From the NCBI RefSeq assembly GCF_033568475.1, contig NC_133123.1, positions 1,984,001 to 2,048,000 on the forward strand: a stretch of 64,000 bases of DNA, written 5' to 3'. The notes under the pieces were generated by a model that saw only the letters and a list, made by a program, of their open reading frames with translations, ran no database searches and was not told the DNA's origin. Below are positions 37,928-50,147 of this stretch, piece after piece. Position 1 is the first letter of the stretch. The number at the start of each line of letters is the position of its first letter. The DNA is from Henckelia pumila. Lineage: Eukaryota > Streptophyta > Magnoliopsida > Lamiales > Gesneriaceae. A program made the position numbers and the translations under genes.

Positions 37928-39472
37928 TATTTTAACTAAAGCCTTTTTTTCCCCCATGATCAGGCGATAAAATAATCTCCCGTATCTAAGCAAATTGTAT
38001 ACCTTGATGAATTTATTATTACGCTAGCTAGCAGAACGGTGTTTGTAAAATAATGATAATGACATACATACATACGTTGAATCATGAATTAGATGATAGT
38101 ATAGATGTAGTTCTTTTATGAGCAATTAATGATTAATTTGAAGGCAATGGATAAATAATTTTATCTCATATAGGATATAATAATATAATCATCCCTTTTA
38201 AAAATAACTAATTTTTTTTATAATTCCAAAAGTACACTTTAATCCGATAACTCCAAATTCTACATTTATCTTTCTGACATATTTTCTCTGGTATATTTTT
38301 TTAAAAAAAACTGATAAATTTTATTTTAACATTTTTTTAAAGAAAAAAACCTACCCCCTTCATATCTGTATCAATCAACAACGAAGCAAAACTCCACAAT
38401 CTAAAAAGAAAAGGGAAAAGATAAAATATTTTAAAAATAATTAAACCGGCGAAAATGATTTGAATGTTTATCGATTTATGTATTAATGTAAACACATAAA
38501 GTTCATATATGATAACTGCTTCTTTATAAGTAGAACACTTTCAATATAAATATAATTTTAAATAAATATCGAACTTTGAAGGCAATTCATTGTTGAAATC
38601 GCCTGATTAAAATTCAGAAGTCAATTAAAATGGATGATTTGTAAAGATTCCTAACTTAAGACTTGAATTCTCTTCAAAAAAAAAAAAGAAAAGAAGAAGA
38701 AGAATAAGAAAAAGAAATATTTGAATTATTTTAATATTCTCTCTCCAAAAAAAAAAAAAACTCTTTATATTTATTATTCATATGATCATATCTTAGATTT
38801 ATAAAGTTTTAGGCTTTGAATGCTATATATATATATTTATTACCCATAAATTATAAGTGTATTATGTACGTGTGCCCAAGTCATCAAATTACATGAAATC
38901 TTATGCAATAAAAATATAAGATTACATATTACATTCATCCACATTTTCTTTTTCATTCATCCTAAATATTTCGTCTATTTCAATTTTCATAAATATTATC
39001 TTATATATAATTATATTATTTTACTCACTGTCATCATTAAATGCATTAACTCATTTCAACAAATGTTTTATCCTATTAAAATATTCATCAAATAAAAATA
39101 AAACAAAAAAATTACTTTCTAAAATTTTTAGTCCGTTATCAAATTTAGTATTGCATCTTTCAATTTTTTGACAAAATTTTTTTTTCCATATATATGGGAT
39201 AAAATCATCCATTCTAAAGTATTAGTAATTGGTTTGTAATGGAGAATTTTTTTATTTTTTTTGAGAGGAAAGTAATGGAGAAGTTCATAAATCAAATCAA
39301 GGGTAATAAAAAAAGCCAATAACGAAACGCTAGGCAATGAAAATATACTTAATTTATTACCCCGGCCCCCACCCCAACTTCTATCTCAAAGTTGCAATTA
39401 GCCGTAGGTGTTGTCCCGCGCCAAACTATAAAAAACAACACAACATTTAATACAAATGCATTGGTCTTCTAC

Positions 39473-39480
39473 TATATAAA
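39473..39480 (+). promoter_or_regulatory. TATA box of the His-rich cystatin-like gene
   Basis: TATATAAA, about 108 bases before the ATG at 39581. Confidence 0.7.
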
Positions 39481-39580
39481 CACCCCTTAGCCCCCTTTAA
39501 AAAACTACACTTCAATCCAATATCTTAGATATTTATCAATCAATCAATCAATATAATATATGCAGGTCTTGAATTGTACT

Positions 39581-39997
39581 ATGGCTAAAAAACTCAATCT
39601 TCTCCTTCTCGTAGCCTTCGTCTCATGCTTGATGGCCTCGATTTACTTCGAACCCTCCAAGGCAATGAATCCGGCGGAGGGGACTCCGGTCAGTGTAGGC
39701 CTTCAGCCGGTGAAGCAAGCCGCGGAGTTTGCAGTGGAAGAGCATGACAAGAGAAAGAACACACATTTGAAACTGGAGAAGGTGGTGGATGCACGTCTCA
39801 TATACGGTCACGGTCATGGTCACGATCACGTTTCGGGCCATAAAACTCACTCGGCGGAATTGGTTCTTGTCGTCGTTGCTGCTAAATATCATGGCCATGA
39901 ATCATCGTGCAAGTACGTGGCGAAGGTGTGGTTGGATAGTTGGCCGGCTCCGAAGTACATGAAGTTGAAGCACTTCCAAAGGCTGAAGAAATATTGA
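39581..39997 (+). CDS. Divergent cystatin-like secreted protein with His-rich insert
   Basis: Single exon of 138 residues from the ATG at 39581; a further in-frame ATG seven codons upstream (39560) is in a weaker setting and would put polar residues before the signal peptide. The signal peptide is MAKKLNLLLLVAFVSCLMASIYF. The cystatin-type helix is seen in QPVKQAAEFAVEEHDKRKN, then LKLEKVVDARL. Where the QxVxG loop should be, there is a His/Gly stretch (YGHGHGHDHVSGHKTH). The C-terminal part retains YVAKVWLDSWPAP, with the family Trp. It may be secreted and bind metal through the His cluster; protease inhibition is uncertain. It lies in the same orientation as its cystatin neighbours. Confidence 0.75.
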   Translation: MAKKLNLLLLVAFVSCLMASIYFEPSKAMNPAEGTPVSVGLQPVKQAAEFAVEEHDKRKNTHLKLEKVVDARLIYGHGHGHDHVSGHKTHSAELVLVVVAAKYHGHESSCKYVAKVWLDSWPAPKYMKLKHFQRLKKY

Positions 39998-40222
39998 TCA
40001 CAAATGATCGATGCATGGTTTACTAGTGATTATATATGGAGATTTCATGCAAGTGTGTGCGTGTGTGTTATTGCATGTCAACTTAATAATTGTGAAATTT
40101 GTGTGTACCTACTACGTATATAGTTTATGTCTCAGTTCTCATGTTATCGTCGAGTCAAGTAATAAAACATGTATGATGTCTTAATAATATTAACTGATGT
40201 TATGTGAAGCATATATATTATA

Positions 40223-40226
<4 letters not shown>

Positions 40227-40293
<67 letters not shown>
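40227..40293. repeat. TA dinucleotide microsatellite
   Basis: More than 30 consecutive TA units. Confidence 0.95.
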
Positions 40294-40296
<3 letters not shown>

Positions 40297-40499
40297 ATAC
40301 GAGAAGATAAAAAAATAGATATTTTATTTTAAGCAAATGCTGAAAAATTATTTTTTTTAGATTTACGCTAAAAAAAAAAGGCTCCACATGTTTCACTGGT
40401 TAATTGAATAAAGACCAGCTATATATCTAAGATGAAATACATACAGACGCATGCACTTTGAAGTACACATTTAATGAAATACGTACATAGATAGAGATT

Positions 40500-40990
40500 G
40501 ATAGGTTACACCTAAAAAGTTTAACTGGGACTGAGCCCAATTATGAAGGTTCACTCCACATATTTTTGAGGCCCAAGCTTAATTAAATATTAATGTATTT
40601 AATTCAAGCAGACCCTGAATTCTACAAAAGCCCACAAGAGGCTCAAGCCCGTGAAACTCTCCGAATATCTATAAATATAGCTCAAGTCACCTTATTATTA
40701 AGGTACATACTTTCTTTAGCACTATATCGCTCTACTCTCGATTATTATTCCTTGAGTAATAACTGACTTGAGCGTCGGAGTGCCTTCGCCGGAAACCCTC
40801 CCGGCTCCTCTGACTTTGTTTTGTGACGTAGGAACAACCCACTGAAGATCTCCCAAGGGAACGTACAAGGATTTATTGATACTCTGAACTTTGCGAAAGC
40901 AACGTGTCAAGTACAAGTGATTTTTGGCTACATCAGCTTGGCGCCGTCCGTGGGAACCGAACCCACGACCAATGATTACTTTGACAAAAA
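40500..40990 (+). mobile_element. LTR-retrotransposon remnant (LTR end and leader)
   Basis: A base-balanced segment that ends with TACATCA, two bases, and TTGGCGCCGTCCGTGGGAA, the kind of primer-binding/leader sequence seen directly after the 5' LTR of plant Ty3/gypsy elements. The LTR part has a TATA-like CTATAAATAT near 40670. No coding part remains; the left border is approximate. It is a fossil fragment; the Ty3/gypsy assignment is a guess from the leader motif. Confidence 0.65.
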
Positions 40991-41416
40991 TCAATATTTT
41001 CCTTGCGTGTTGCATGTAAATGATCAAGGTCCAAGGAGAAGTTATAACAAAATTGAAATAAAGGCATCATGCATGCGTACATGATAGTTTTTTCCCCGTA
41101 ATAATAAATATTACATTTTATATAATAAAATATTTAAATTTTTCAATAAAGAAATAGTCAAATAATGTTCAAAATAATTTGTTAATCTTTAACAACATAA
41201 AGAAACATAATTTTATTTATTTTTGGTAATTGTCAAGAGATTACGTAACAGATCAGAATATAAATTTTTTTACTTGATATTAATTAATTTTGCGCAAATT
41301 TATAAATTTTCCAATATGAATCGGATTTTTCTAACGAGAATCAGTTTCTGTAACAAATTCAAACCCATTTTTCCGTAGAATCAAATAGTCACCCCATGCA
41401 TGCATTGCCCGTGCCA

Positions 41417-41424
41417 CTATAAAT
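41417..41424 (+). promoter_or_regulatory. TATA box of the canonical phytocystatin gene
   Basis: CTATAAAT lies 50 bases before the ATG at 41474. Confidence 0.7.
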
Positions 41425-41473
41425 TACCAAGCATCGGAGCCATACATACAATATAAAGCTAGCTACTAATCAA

Positions 41474-41818
41474 ATGGCGCCGAAAACCCACCTGTTTCGT
41501 CTCATAATCTGCTCGATCGTGTTGGTTTCAGCTTCACTTGAACTGTCCGACGACGGTTGGCACATAATCCATAACCCAAACGACCCGAAGCTGGCGCCTA
41601 CCGTGAAATTTGCGGTGGCTGAGCACAACAAGCAGGCCAATAAACACTTGGAGCTTGTAACGGTGTTAAAAGCAGAAAGTCAGGTGGTTGAGGGTATGGA
41701 ATACAGGTTTACTCTTTCGGCCAAGGACGGCGGTGGCGCGGTGGGCCACTACGTGGCGGTTGTTTGGGAGAAGGCTTGGGAACATTTCAGGAAGCTCATT
41801 TCGTTCGAAAGACTTTAG
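41474..41818 (+). CDS. Phytocystatin (cysteine protease inhibitor)
   Basis: Single exon, 114 residues, the usual size of a one-domain secreted phytocystatin (CYS5-like). The signal peptide is about residues 1-21 (LFRLIICSIVLVSA). The mature part has GW and the NPNDPKL phrase, the plant-specific helix PTVKFAVAEHNKQ (about 42-54), the inhibitory loop QVVEG (70-74) that enters the active site of papain-type proteases, and WEKAWEHF with the second-loop Trp (~102). All key residues for C1 protease inhibition are present, unlike the three cystatin-like loci to its left. A TATA box at 41417-41424 and the start context AAATGGCG fit an expressed gene. Role inferred: control of endogenous or pathogen/insect cysteine proteases. 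Confidence 0.93.
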   Translation: MAPKTHLFRLIICSIVLVSASLELSDDGWHIIHNPNDPKLAPTVKFAVAEHNKQANKHLELVTVLKAESQVVEGMEYRFTLSAKDGGGAVGHYVAVVWEKAWEHFRKLISFERL

Positions 41819-42449
41819 ATGCATATATATATAAATTCCGAGTTAGAGATCATATTGATGATTGGTTTTATTTGTACATAGAATAAAGTGTTCGTGCATG
41901 GACAATTGATGAGATTTGGTACCGCGCTGCATGTATATAGATTTTGATTTGTTTTTGGAAGCATCATGGATCAGAATTTAGTCTCGAGTTATAATATTCG
42001 CAGCCAAGGATGCAAATGCATGTTCGTGTTTAATTATGTTTATGTCTATGATATGAATTTTTTTCATGCATATGTTAATGTTGGATGAGTAAAGATTGAT
42101 ACATATAAAAAAAAATATATCATCGGAAAACTTTTCAAAATTAATAATAAATAGTTTGAAATTTTATATTAAAATAACCATTCCAGTGACCGAATATTTA
42201 TTTTATTTTATAATAAAGTGAACAGATCAAAATTCAGATATATGCACAGTTAAATTAATAATTAATTGTAATCTATTATTTAAAATAATAAAAATAATAA
42301 ATAATAATAATAATAACAATCTTTTGTTATACATAATACTCTTCCAATATTAACTATGTGAGGTCATGTTATAATTAATTTGAATTTGTCTAAAAGATCT
42401 TTCGTTTTGTCAAACTAATTATATGGTTTTACTATATTACAATAGTATT

Positions 42450-42616
42450 TTCTTTATATATTATTTCTCTCTCCTGCCATTTGAATTTAAAAAAAATCAC
42501 TAAATTTTGTTTTAAAAAATTATTACATTCTTTAACTATTTTCTTTATATATTATTTCTCTCTCCTGCCATTTGAATTTAAAAAAAATCACTAAATTTTG
42601 TTTTAAAAAATTATTA

Positions 42617-42617
<1 letters not shown>
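42450..42617. repeat. 91-base tandem duplication
   Basis: The segment starting TTCTTTATATATTATTTCTC occurs at 42450 and 42541, almost identical, so the duplication looks recent. The second copy runs straight into an ATT microsatellite. Confidence 0.9.

Positions 42618-42687
<70 letters not shown>
42618..42687. repeat. ATT trinucleotide microsatellite
   Basis: About 23 consecutive ATT units. Confidence 0.95.
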
Positions 42688-42688
<1 letters not shown>

Positions 42689-44512
42689 AGAATACACGTA
42701 TGACATATGGTATGATCCGCTAATAGTAATAATCCACAATTATCAAATCTCATATTTATGTTTTCATCTTATCTTTGGTTCCTATCATTTTAATTTTAAA
42801 AATTAATAACCTTTTAATTTTAATTTCTTTTAAAGTTACCCTCCATTTGTCTATGAATTCATACGTCGCGTGCCATGCACATTTAACTAGTTTATAATGT
42901 CAACATGAATAATTTGTCTCTTTAAAATTCATAATAAATTAGAATTAACTATTATTAAAAAAAGGATTGACCCGAAGGGAACCTCATCCCAAATGATTCA
43001 GAGCCCATTGGCTCATGGGAGTTAAATCTAGAATTAGCTATTATTATTGTTATAATTAATTGTTGGTGTCTTTTTATTATTATTATTAGATTGGGATAAT
43101 AATAAAGATGAATTAGTTATGCTTGAATAATATTTTTCTTCCTAAAATTTTTAGACTGGAAAGGGGAAACCCATGATGAGAGGATAAAAATATGTGTGTG
43201 GGTTGTGAAAGTAGTGGCAACAAACAATGCATGTGAAATGTAGAAATCAATTAAAGTCCCATGGTCTCTTGATGAGGTCCAAGAGACGTGCATCTGTAGA
43301 CTTTTATTTTTTGGAAAATTATCCCCACCCCTGTATGTTTGCCTATTTAGGATTTTGATACTTAATTATATCAAATTTTAGTTTTAATCTATTTTTTTTT
43401 ATTTTTTGCGATTTTAGTATTTTTTTTGACTAGACGTTGATATAAAACTAATGCATTGATGATGTGACGTTTAAAATTCGTGTTTTTAAGGAAAAAATAG
43501 AAACAATAAAATTAAAAATTAAAAAAAAACAAAAATTATAGTGTTTTCATAAATAAATAGTCACTAAAACACAACAAAGAACAAACACATTAATTTAACA
43601 GGCGAGTGACATTTTCATGAATAAAAAAACACTAAATACCACAAAGTTAATGTCATTTTGATAAATAAAAAAATTTAAAGACTAAAAAAAGATAATTAAG
43701 GCCGTGTAAAATGACTAATGTATCTAATAATTTTAGTTTTGTTGTGAATTAAGTTATGATATAACCGTAATTAAAAATCTTTACTATAATAATATAGTAA
43801 TATGCATATATAGATATATATTTTTTCGTAGCATTACTCCCACTAAAAAATTCTAAATTTTCAAAAAAAAAATTATTTTACTAAAACTAAAATTTGATAA
43901 CACAAAATGTTAAAATCATAAATGACAAAATTTAAACAGCGAAAATATAGTTTATTTTTATTTTTAATATTAAATTAAATATAAAATTAAAATTTATATT
44001 AGTAACAAGTATTAAATAAAATTATTATTATTGTTATTATTTTTTATTTTGATTGGAGAATGAAATTGTTTCAATTGAATGTCCAACTCGATCGTCTCAA
44101 AATGATTTTGTGACCTTATGACCGGTGTACATTCCTGCTGTTAAACTAATAATCAGATAATTAATTAATTGGCATAAACTAATCAGATAATTAAATAATC
44201 AATTCATATTAATAAAATAAAAAATCACAGCTACACACTGAATACTGACAAGTGCATCCATCCGACGGACTCTGATGTACTAGATTAGATCATTCGATTC
44301 CTTGGTCCATCCCTTGAATCGTGGAGCGAAAATCATATATGCCGAATCTAGAATCCGGAGTTCGAGGCCAGCGAATTTGATGGAAAGTGTCGAATTGAGT
44401 GGCGTTCAATCATTGAAGGGGAAGCGGGTGCTGGCAAAAGTATAATATTTGTCGAGGCGCAGGGGCCTCAGCGCCGCTGGTGGAGGCTCCCATTGGCTGA
44501 GATCACGGTAAG

Positions 44513-47500
44513 ATGAAGAGTTTATTTAAGTCGAAGCCAAAGACTCCCGCCGATTTGGTACGGCAGACGCGAGATTTGCTCATCTCCCTCGATCTCGGTG
44601 GCGCCGAGGGTAAGGAGAGCAAGCGGGACGAGAAGGTTGTCCTTTGTCTTTCTTTTTTGTTTTTGTGGTTTTTAGATTCATCATCTGCTTCATCTGTTAT
44701 CTGCTTTCGGAAGATTTAATGATAAATTTGTGATTGGTGGGTGATGTCCTATGGATTGATATAAAAAAAAAAAAAACTGAACTTCCGTCTGACTTGATTA
44801 CTTGTTCTACTTGTGTGATTGTGTGTATTTCAGCTCTCTGTTTATGTTGATTGGGTTTATATGTTTCGAAAACAAGGAGTTTAAGTTTGGATGACCAATT
44901 CTCTGTAGGTGCGAGTATGTGTGACAACTGTTGCTGTATTTTAGATTTTTGCTTGGTGTTGATGCTCTGGAATGGAATTGTGACTACTGGTGAAATAGCT
45001 AACATTTTCTCATATGTCTGCCTCATCAATAATATTTATCACTGCAGATGATGGAATTGACCAAACTTATCCGGGAATTGAAGCAAGTCCTATATGGCAA
45101 CAGTGAATCTGAGCCAGTGGCGGAAGCTTGTGCACAATTGACCAGTGAGTTTTTTAGGGAAAACACTTTGCGCCTGCTAATCATTTGTCTACCCAAGCTG
45201 AACTTAGAGGTGATTTTGAACTTTTTTAAATGCAATGAATTATCGATATATCTCTTGTGTGTTAGATTCTGAACTTGATGATTCTCTGGTATGGCAATTC
45301 TCATGATAATTTTGTTGAGTAATAAGATGAAATTTTGTAGGCACGCAAAGATGCTACTCAGGTTGTTGCTAACTTACAGAGACAACAAGTTCAGTCGAGG
45401 TTGATTGCGTGTGATTATCTGGAAAAGAATTTAGATCTCTTGGATATATTGATTAAAGGGTAAGGCGGAATTTTTTTGGTCTTGGTGTGAAGCTGCTCTA
45501 GTCGTCAGGCTTTATTTGGAATGTTGTGAGATATGATGTATCGAACAAGCATATTTTTGGGCAGAATAGATTATAGAAATTTATTTTATTCTTGTTACAT
45601 TTGAATGTCGATGATTATTAACTAATTGCTGAGATAAACTTCAATAAGATCAAGGCGTTCTAATCTTGTAACATTCTCCATGTTCGGTTGTCACTAATGA
45701 AATCTTGGTGAAATTTAGAGCATGGGATAGTTGTTTACCAAGTATTTATATTTGAAAGCTTCTTTTAGCCCTCACAAACTTTGCAGCTGATTGAGAAAAT
45801 CACATCGGGACTTTGTATGATTTTTTGCATCTTAATTGTGGTTGATGCCCCTTTTTCCAATATTTTATCCTTGTTGAGACTTGAGAGGGCACAGTAAAAG
45901 TAGGTTTTATATTTTTCTTTCCCCCCCTTTTTTTTTAAAAAAATATTGCCTGAACCTTACTACTTTTACTAAAGATATTATTGTTCACCATTGGTTGAGT
46001 TTATCCTGCTGTTGTTCTCCCAGTTATGAGAATACTGATCTATCCTTACATTATGGTGCAATGTTGAGGGAATGCATACGCCACCAAAGTGTTGCAAGGT
46101 GGGGAATCTTTCTTTACTATTTTTTGAGATGTTAGATATGTGGAAATCAAAACTTTAAAACAACTATTGATCAAAGAAATATACTTACATGTTGGATATG
46201 GTAGGGAATATTTTGCAAGGGTACGGTAGGGGCTATTTTGTAATTTCCAAGGATATGGTAGCATTTTGCAATTTGTGGAAAAAATATTGTTGCAAATAAT
46301 TACAAATTTAAAAGAAATGAGAAAAAATAGTTTGGAGTTATTCATGAACAAAAACTTAACTTTTTATAATGTGTCATGCAATGTTATTTTGTTATTCTTT
46401 GTTTGATTTTTATAATAAACTCAAGTTTTATTGTGCTATTACTCAAATTTGTTCAGTTATATTTATTGATGTGCTCATGATACTTTTTCCAGTATTAATA
46501 CACAAATGCATTTTTTTCCATATTTATTTATATATAATAACTGTAAACCCCACCATATAGTATTAGTTTTTGAAAATTGCCGCATCCGTCTTCATAGTTG
46601 TGTTTATTTATTGAGGCAGTGGTTTGCTATTCACGTGAAACTAATTGGCTACAGTTTTCTTCATATTGTTAGAAACTAACTTGCTTTTGTTGGTAGATGA
46701 GCATAGGTGGCATATAAATGAACTTTCTTTGTGCTACGGAAGTCATTTGTTTTTTATTAGCGTGTGGGTAAAGTTTGAATCTGAATCATTGCTAATGCAA
46801 AATCTTTATTTTACAAGTTGTAGGATGTGCTTTGATTTACTGAAAATTAAAAGTTATTTGATATGCTGAACCATCACAGGTATGTTTTGGAATCTGAGGG
46901 CATGAAGAATTTTTTTGATTATATTCAACTGCCAAATTTTGATATTGCTTCAGATGCCGCTGCCACATTCAAGGTTAAGGCCTTTATCGAATTTAAAATC
47001 ACTGACTCTTTGGTCTCATCACTATGCTACGTGATCCCCTGCCCTGAAGTTGGCATCAAATTTATGTTGAGCTTGCAAATTATTGTTCTGATCTGCATGT
47101 TTTAGTTTTCCTCTCTTCTGGGGACTTCTACTATGGGTTACTGTGTTCGTATCCATGACTAACGTCATAAAACTGTTCTAATTTTCTTATTAACACATAA
47201 CTATTAATCTCTGGCTAGTGAAATATCTTCACACTAGCATGTATATATGAAGTTCTGATGTATTCATCTCCAAGTATTTCATCTCTACATGGTCTTTCTG
47301 CTTAATTGGGTTCTGTACTGTTGAAACTTAGTTGTATTTTCGTATTTCATCTTGATGCGTGGAAACTGGAAAGACACTGTAAGTTGAAACTTTCGATGTA
47401 TCATTAACCTGTAGCGTACTTGGAAACATGGCGCATGGCGAGATATTGATCTTCTTTCCTTTGCAGGAACTATTGACTAGGCACAAGTCAACAGTTGCTG

Positions 47501-49121
47501 AATTTCTTGCTAAAAATTATGACTGGGTAAGTGATGTACTCAGTGAACTGCACATCGTCAATAAGTGTACTGAAGAAAGTAATGTCTTCATTACGTGTTA
47601 GATTTTTCCTGTGACTACGATAATAGAAAACTCATCCTCTTTCTGAAATGGCCATAGAAAATTCTAAATTTTTCTGATGGTAGAGATCTGTAATTCAGTA
47701 ATTCACGTGTTACCATCAAGTACTGTATTTTGGCTCTGCAAATTAATCAAATTTGTTTCCCTTGCAAGCTCCACTTTTTAATCTGCTGGATATGTCTGTC
47801 TGTAGTTCTTTGCAGAGTATAATAGTAAGCTGCTTGAATCTTCTAACTACATCACTAGAAGGCAAGCAATCAAGGTATTGCCTATTATTTTTCATTTTTT
47901 TTTCATTTTTTTTTTATGTTACACATTGTTGGACTGCTCTGATATGCACATGTCCTGCTAACATCCCTTCCTTAAAGGACAAAAATAGAACAATAGTCAA
48001 TTTTGTGGACTCATGATGTTTGCCTGTGTCTTCCTGTTGAACTGTGATCTTTGTGATGTCATTTTCAGCTGCTGGGAGATATGTTGCTAGATCGTTCAAA
48101 TTCTGCTGTCATGACTCGATATGTTTGTTCGCGGGACAACCTGAGGATCCTCATGAACCTTCTTAGAGTACGAATTCTGTTACTTCCGATCATATTCACA
48201 CCCTTGTGTATTGTGTCAAACTATTTCTGGAATTGAGGAGCAAACCACATTTTTATAGGGAGATGAGTGATACATTTGAAATTTAGGAATACTTAATTTT
48301 GAATTCATTTTAATTGTTTGGGGACTTTTGATAATGGTAGATTTCAAATTATTCCCTTCTTAATTTTTAGGTTTTTGCATGAATACCTATGACAGGTTTG
48401 ACATACTTGTTTCTTTAAAACAGGTTGCTTTCGATGCACCTCACCCAAAATTTTGTCTTTTAAAATCCAAGTTTAAAACATGTCCCAGACCAAATCTGTA
48501 CTCCAAACTCACACGTCCTTTCATTTAAATAAAAACTTACACCCGATAAAAATCAACACGACTCAATATGTGATCTCTTCAAGGAAACAACACAGCAACT
48601 CAAGCGTTTACCTAAAAAGTCATTAAAAAATAAGAGGAATTCTGTGCATGCAACTGGTCTTTGTTATTTTAGTTAACAGATAGTGAGAACATTTCCTTTC
48701 TTGATGGTTGTTATGTTGGGATTGGTGGTGATTTCTTTCCTTCTGCCAGGAGTCAAGCAAGAGCATTCAGATTGAAGCGTTCCACGTTTTCAAGGTATCC
48801 AATGCTTGGCGCCAAGTAGTTTATGAACTTTGCCCACTTCAATGGTACATTTTTTTTACTGTGCTACATATGTGCAGTTATTCGCAGCAAATCAGAACAA
48901 ACCCCCAGATATTGCCAATATCCTTGTCACAAATAGAAGCAAGCTTCTACGCCTCTTTGCTGATTTTAAAACTGAGAAAGGTGAGGAAAGATAATTCATA
49001 AATATTGAATCTGGGTTGAACAGTTCGTAAGTCATGGTCTGTTTTCGATGCAGAGGATGAACAGTTTGAGGCTGATAAAGCCCAAGTGGTCAAAGAAATC
49101 GCTGCACTTGATCCCAAGTAA
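44513..49121 (+). CDS. MO25: MO25-like scaffold protein (CAB39 family)
   Basis: Armadillo-like helical scaffold that in animals and fungi activates Ste20/germinal-centre kinases together with STRAD/LKB1; plant members are linked to cell division and polarity signalling (family knowledge). Eleven exons: 44513-44635, 45048-45209, 45341-45459, 46024-46098, 46880-46973, 47467-47526, 47806-47874, 48069-48167, 48750-48794, 48878-48980, 49054-49121; all GT-AG, phases agree; 338 residues, the normal family length. Landmarks: [20 protein letters not shown] at the start, [135 protein letters not shown] and a C-terminal acidic helix. Confidence 0.97.
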
Positions 49122-50147
49122 CTGCCTGAAATCCAGCTCCACCTGGTTGTATCATCTTTTGTTGCTCGAAGACTGATGTGTTGTATGAGTAAATCCAAGT
49201 TTGATACTCTTCTATGTATAATCGTTAGTTAGGTCTTCGGCCTAGTATTGTGAAAATTAATGTTAGAACTTAGAACCCCTTGGTACTTCAGATTTGGATC
49301 ATTGCTCATGTATATTTTGTAATTGCCATTGTTTGCGTCTGAAATAGTTCTGGGACGTTTGTCAATAACTAAACCAATATCCATGGAAGTGAGAAATCGC
49401 TTTTCTTTTAATTACCAATAAAATCGATTGAAAAAATATCGTTTGGGGATGTTTACCCCTCGGTATCTGCGATTACTTGAGAAATTAGAGCATAATCTCG
49501 AGCTTTACATGACATTTATTTAAAATCAAAATTTTAGATCCTATATTTTGGGTCATTTCGATATACGTGGAATCTGTTTATTTATTTATTTTTTTTAGTG
49601 AACCATACATCAATTAGTAGAGTATATACTATACTAACCTAGCATGAAATTTATCGTATTGGCCCTACGGGTATGTTACTTATTTCCATAACTAGAAATA
49701 GAATTGATTAGTATATTCTATTATTTGTACCCATAAGTGGATTTGGGAATCATTCATCTTAAAGCATATTCCATTATATCTCCCAAATGTGCGAGATTGT
49801 GAATATTCCACAAAGCTGTAAACTGAAGGGGAAGCTCTTTTGTTTCAGCTGGTGAAAAGAAAAACCGATAAGTCGCATGCAGAGCCAAGAAAAAGGGGAT
49901 AATTTTATCCCGTAAACCAATGGTGTAGGTGTGTTTCACAAAGTAGCGATTTTTGTTTATTCTGCCAAGTGAATGAAATGTGAATGCGACTTATGCCTCA
50001 AACAATATCTATAACTAACTGGCAGGTATTTGTTTCTCTGTTCGTTCATATTGTTCTACGTAAAAGCAGAATTCTTCCAACCGTCAAACAAGCAAGTGCA
50101 ACTACATCATCCATCTTTTTCTCCTAATCTCTTCGAGGAACTCGTAA
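49122..50147. other. Intergenic region, 3' end of MO25 and promoter of VTC4
   Basis: Nothing beyond probable untranslated and promoter DNA. A CT-rich stretch (about 50110-50135) just before the ATG is probably the VTC4 leader. Confidence 0.55.

Larger units (their letters stand above)
35628..39580. other. Intergenic region with two MITEs
   Basis: No gene seen. It holds the hAT-like element 36039-36311, the Mutator-like element 37615-37927 and a faint MITE remnant at about 37290-37440. The last ~110 bases are the promoter and leader of the next cystatin-like gene. Confidence 0.6.
39998..41473. other. Intergenic region with microsatellite and LTR remnant
   Basis: Holds the TA microsatellite at about 40227-40293 and the LTR-retrotransposon remnant at about 40500-40990. 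The next gene's promoter lies at the right end. Confidence 0.6.
41819..44512. other. AT-rich intergenic DNA with tandem repeats
   Basis: Contains the 91-base duplication and ATT microsatellite (listed), and at about 43318-43470 a faint likeness to one half of the 37615 Mutator-like MITE (TGTATGTTTGCC, TTTTAGTTTTAATC, GCGATTTTAG). No gene seen. Confidence 0.5.

Noticed and set aside
40722-41027. Minus-strand open frame of 101 codons
   Set aside because: Lies antisense in the LTR remnant and leader; not a gene.
42998-43021. Hairpin CCCATTGG...CATGGGAG as a tRNA- or miRNA-like fold
   Set aside because: Stem too short and no tRNA landmarks.
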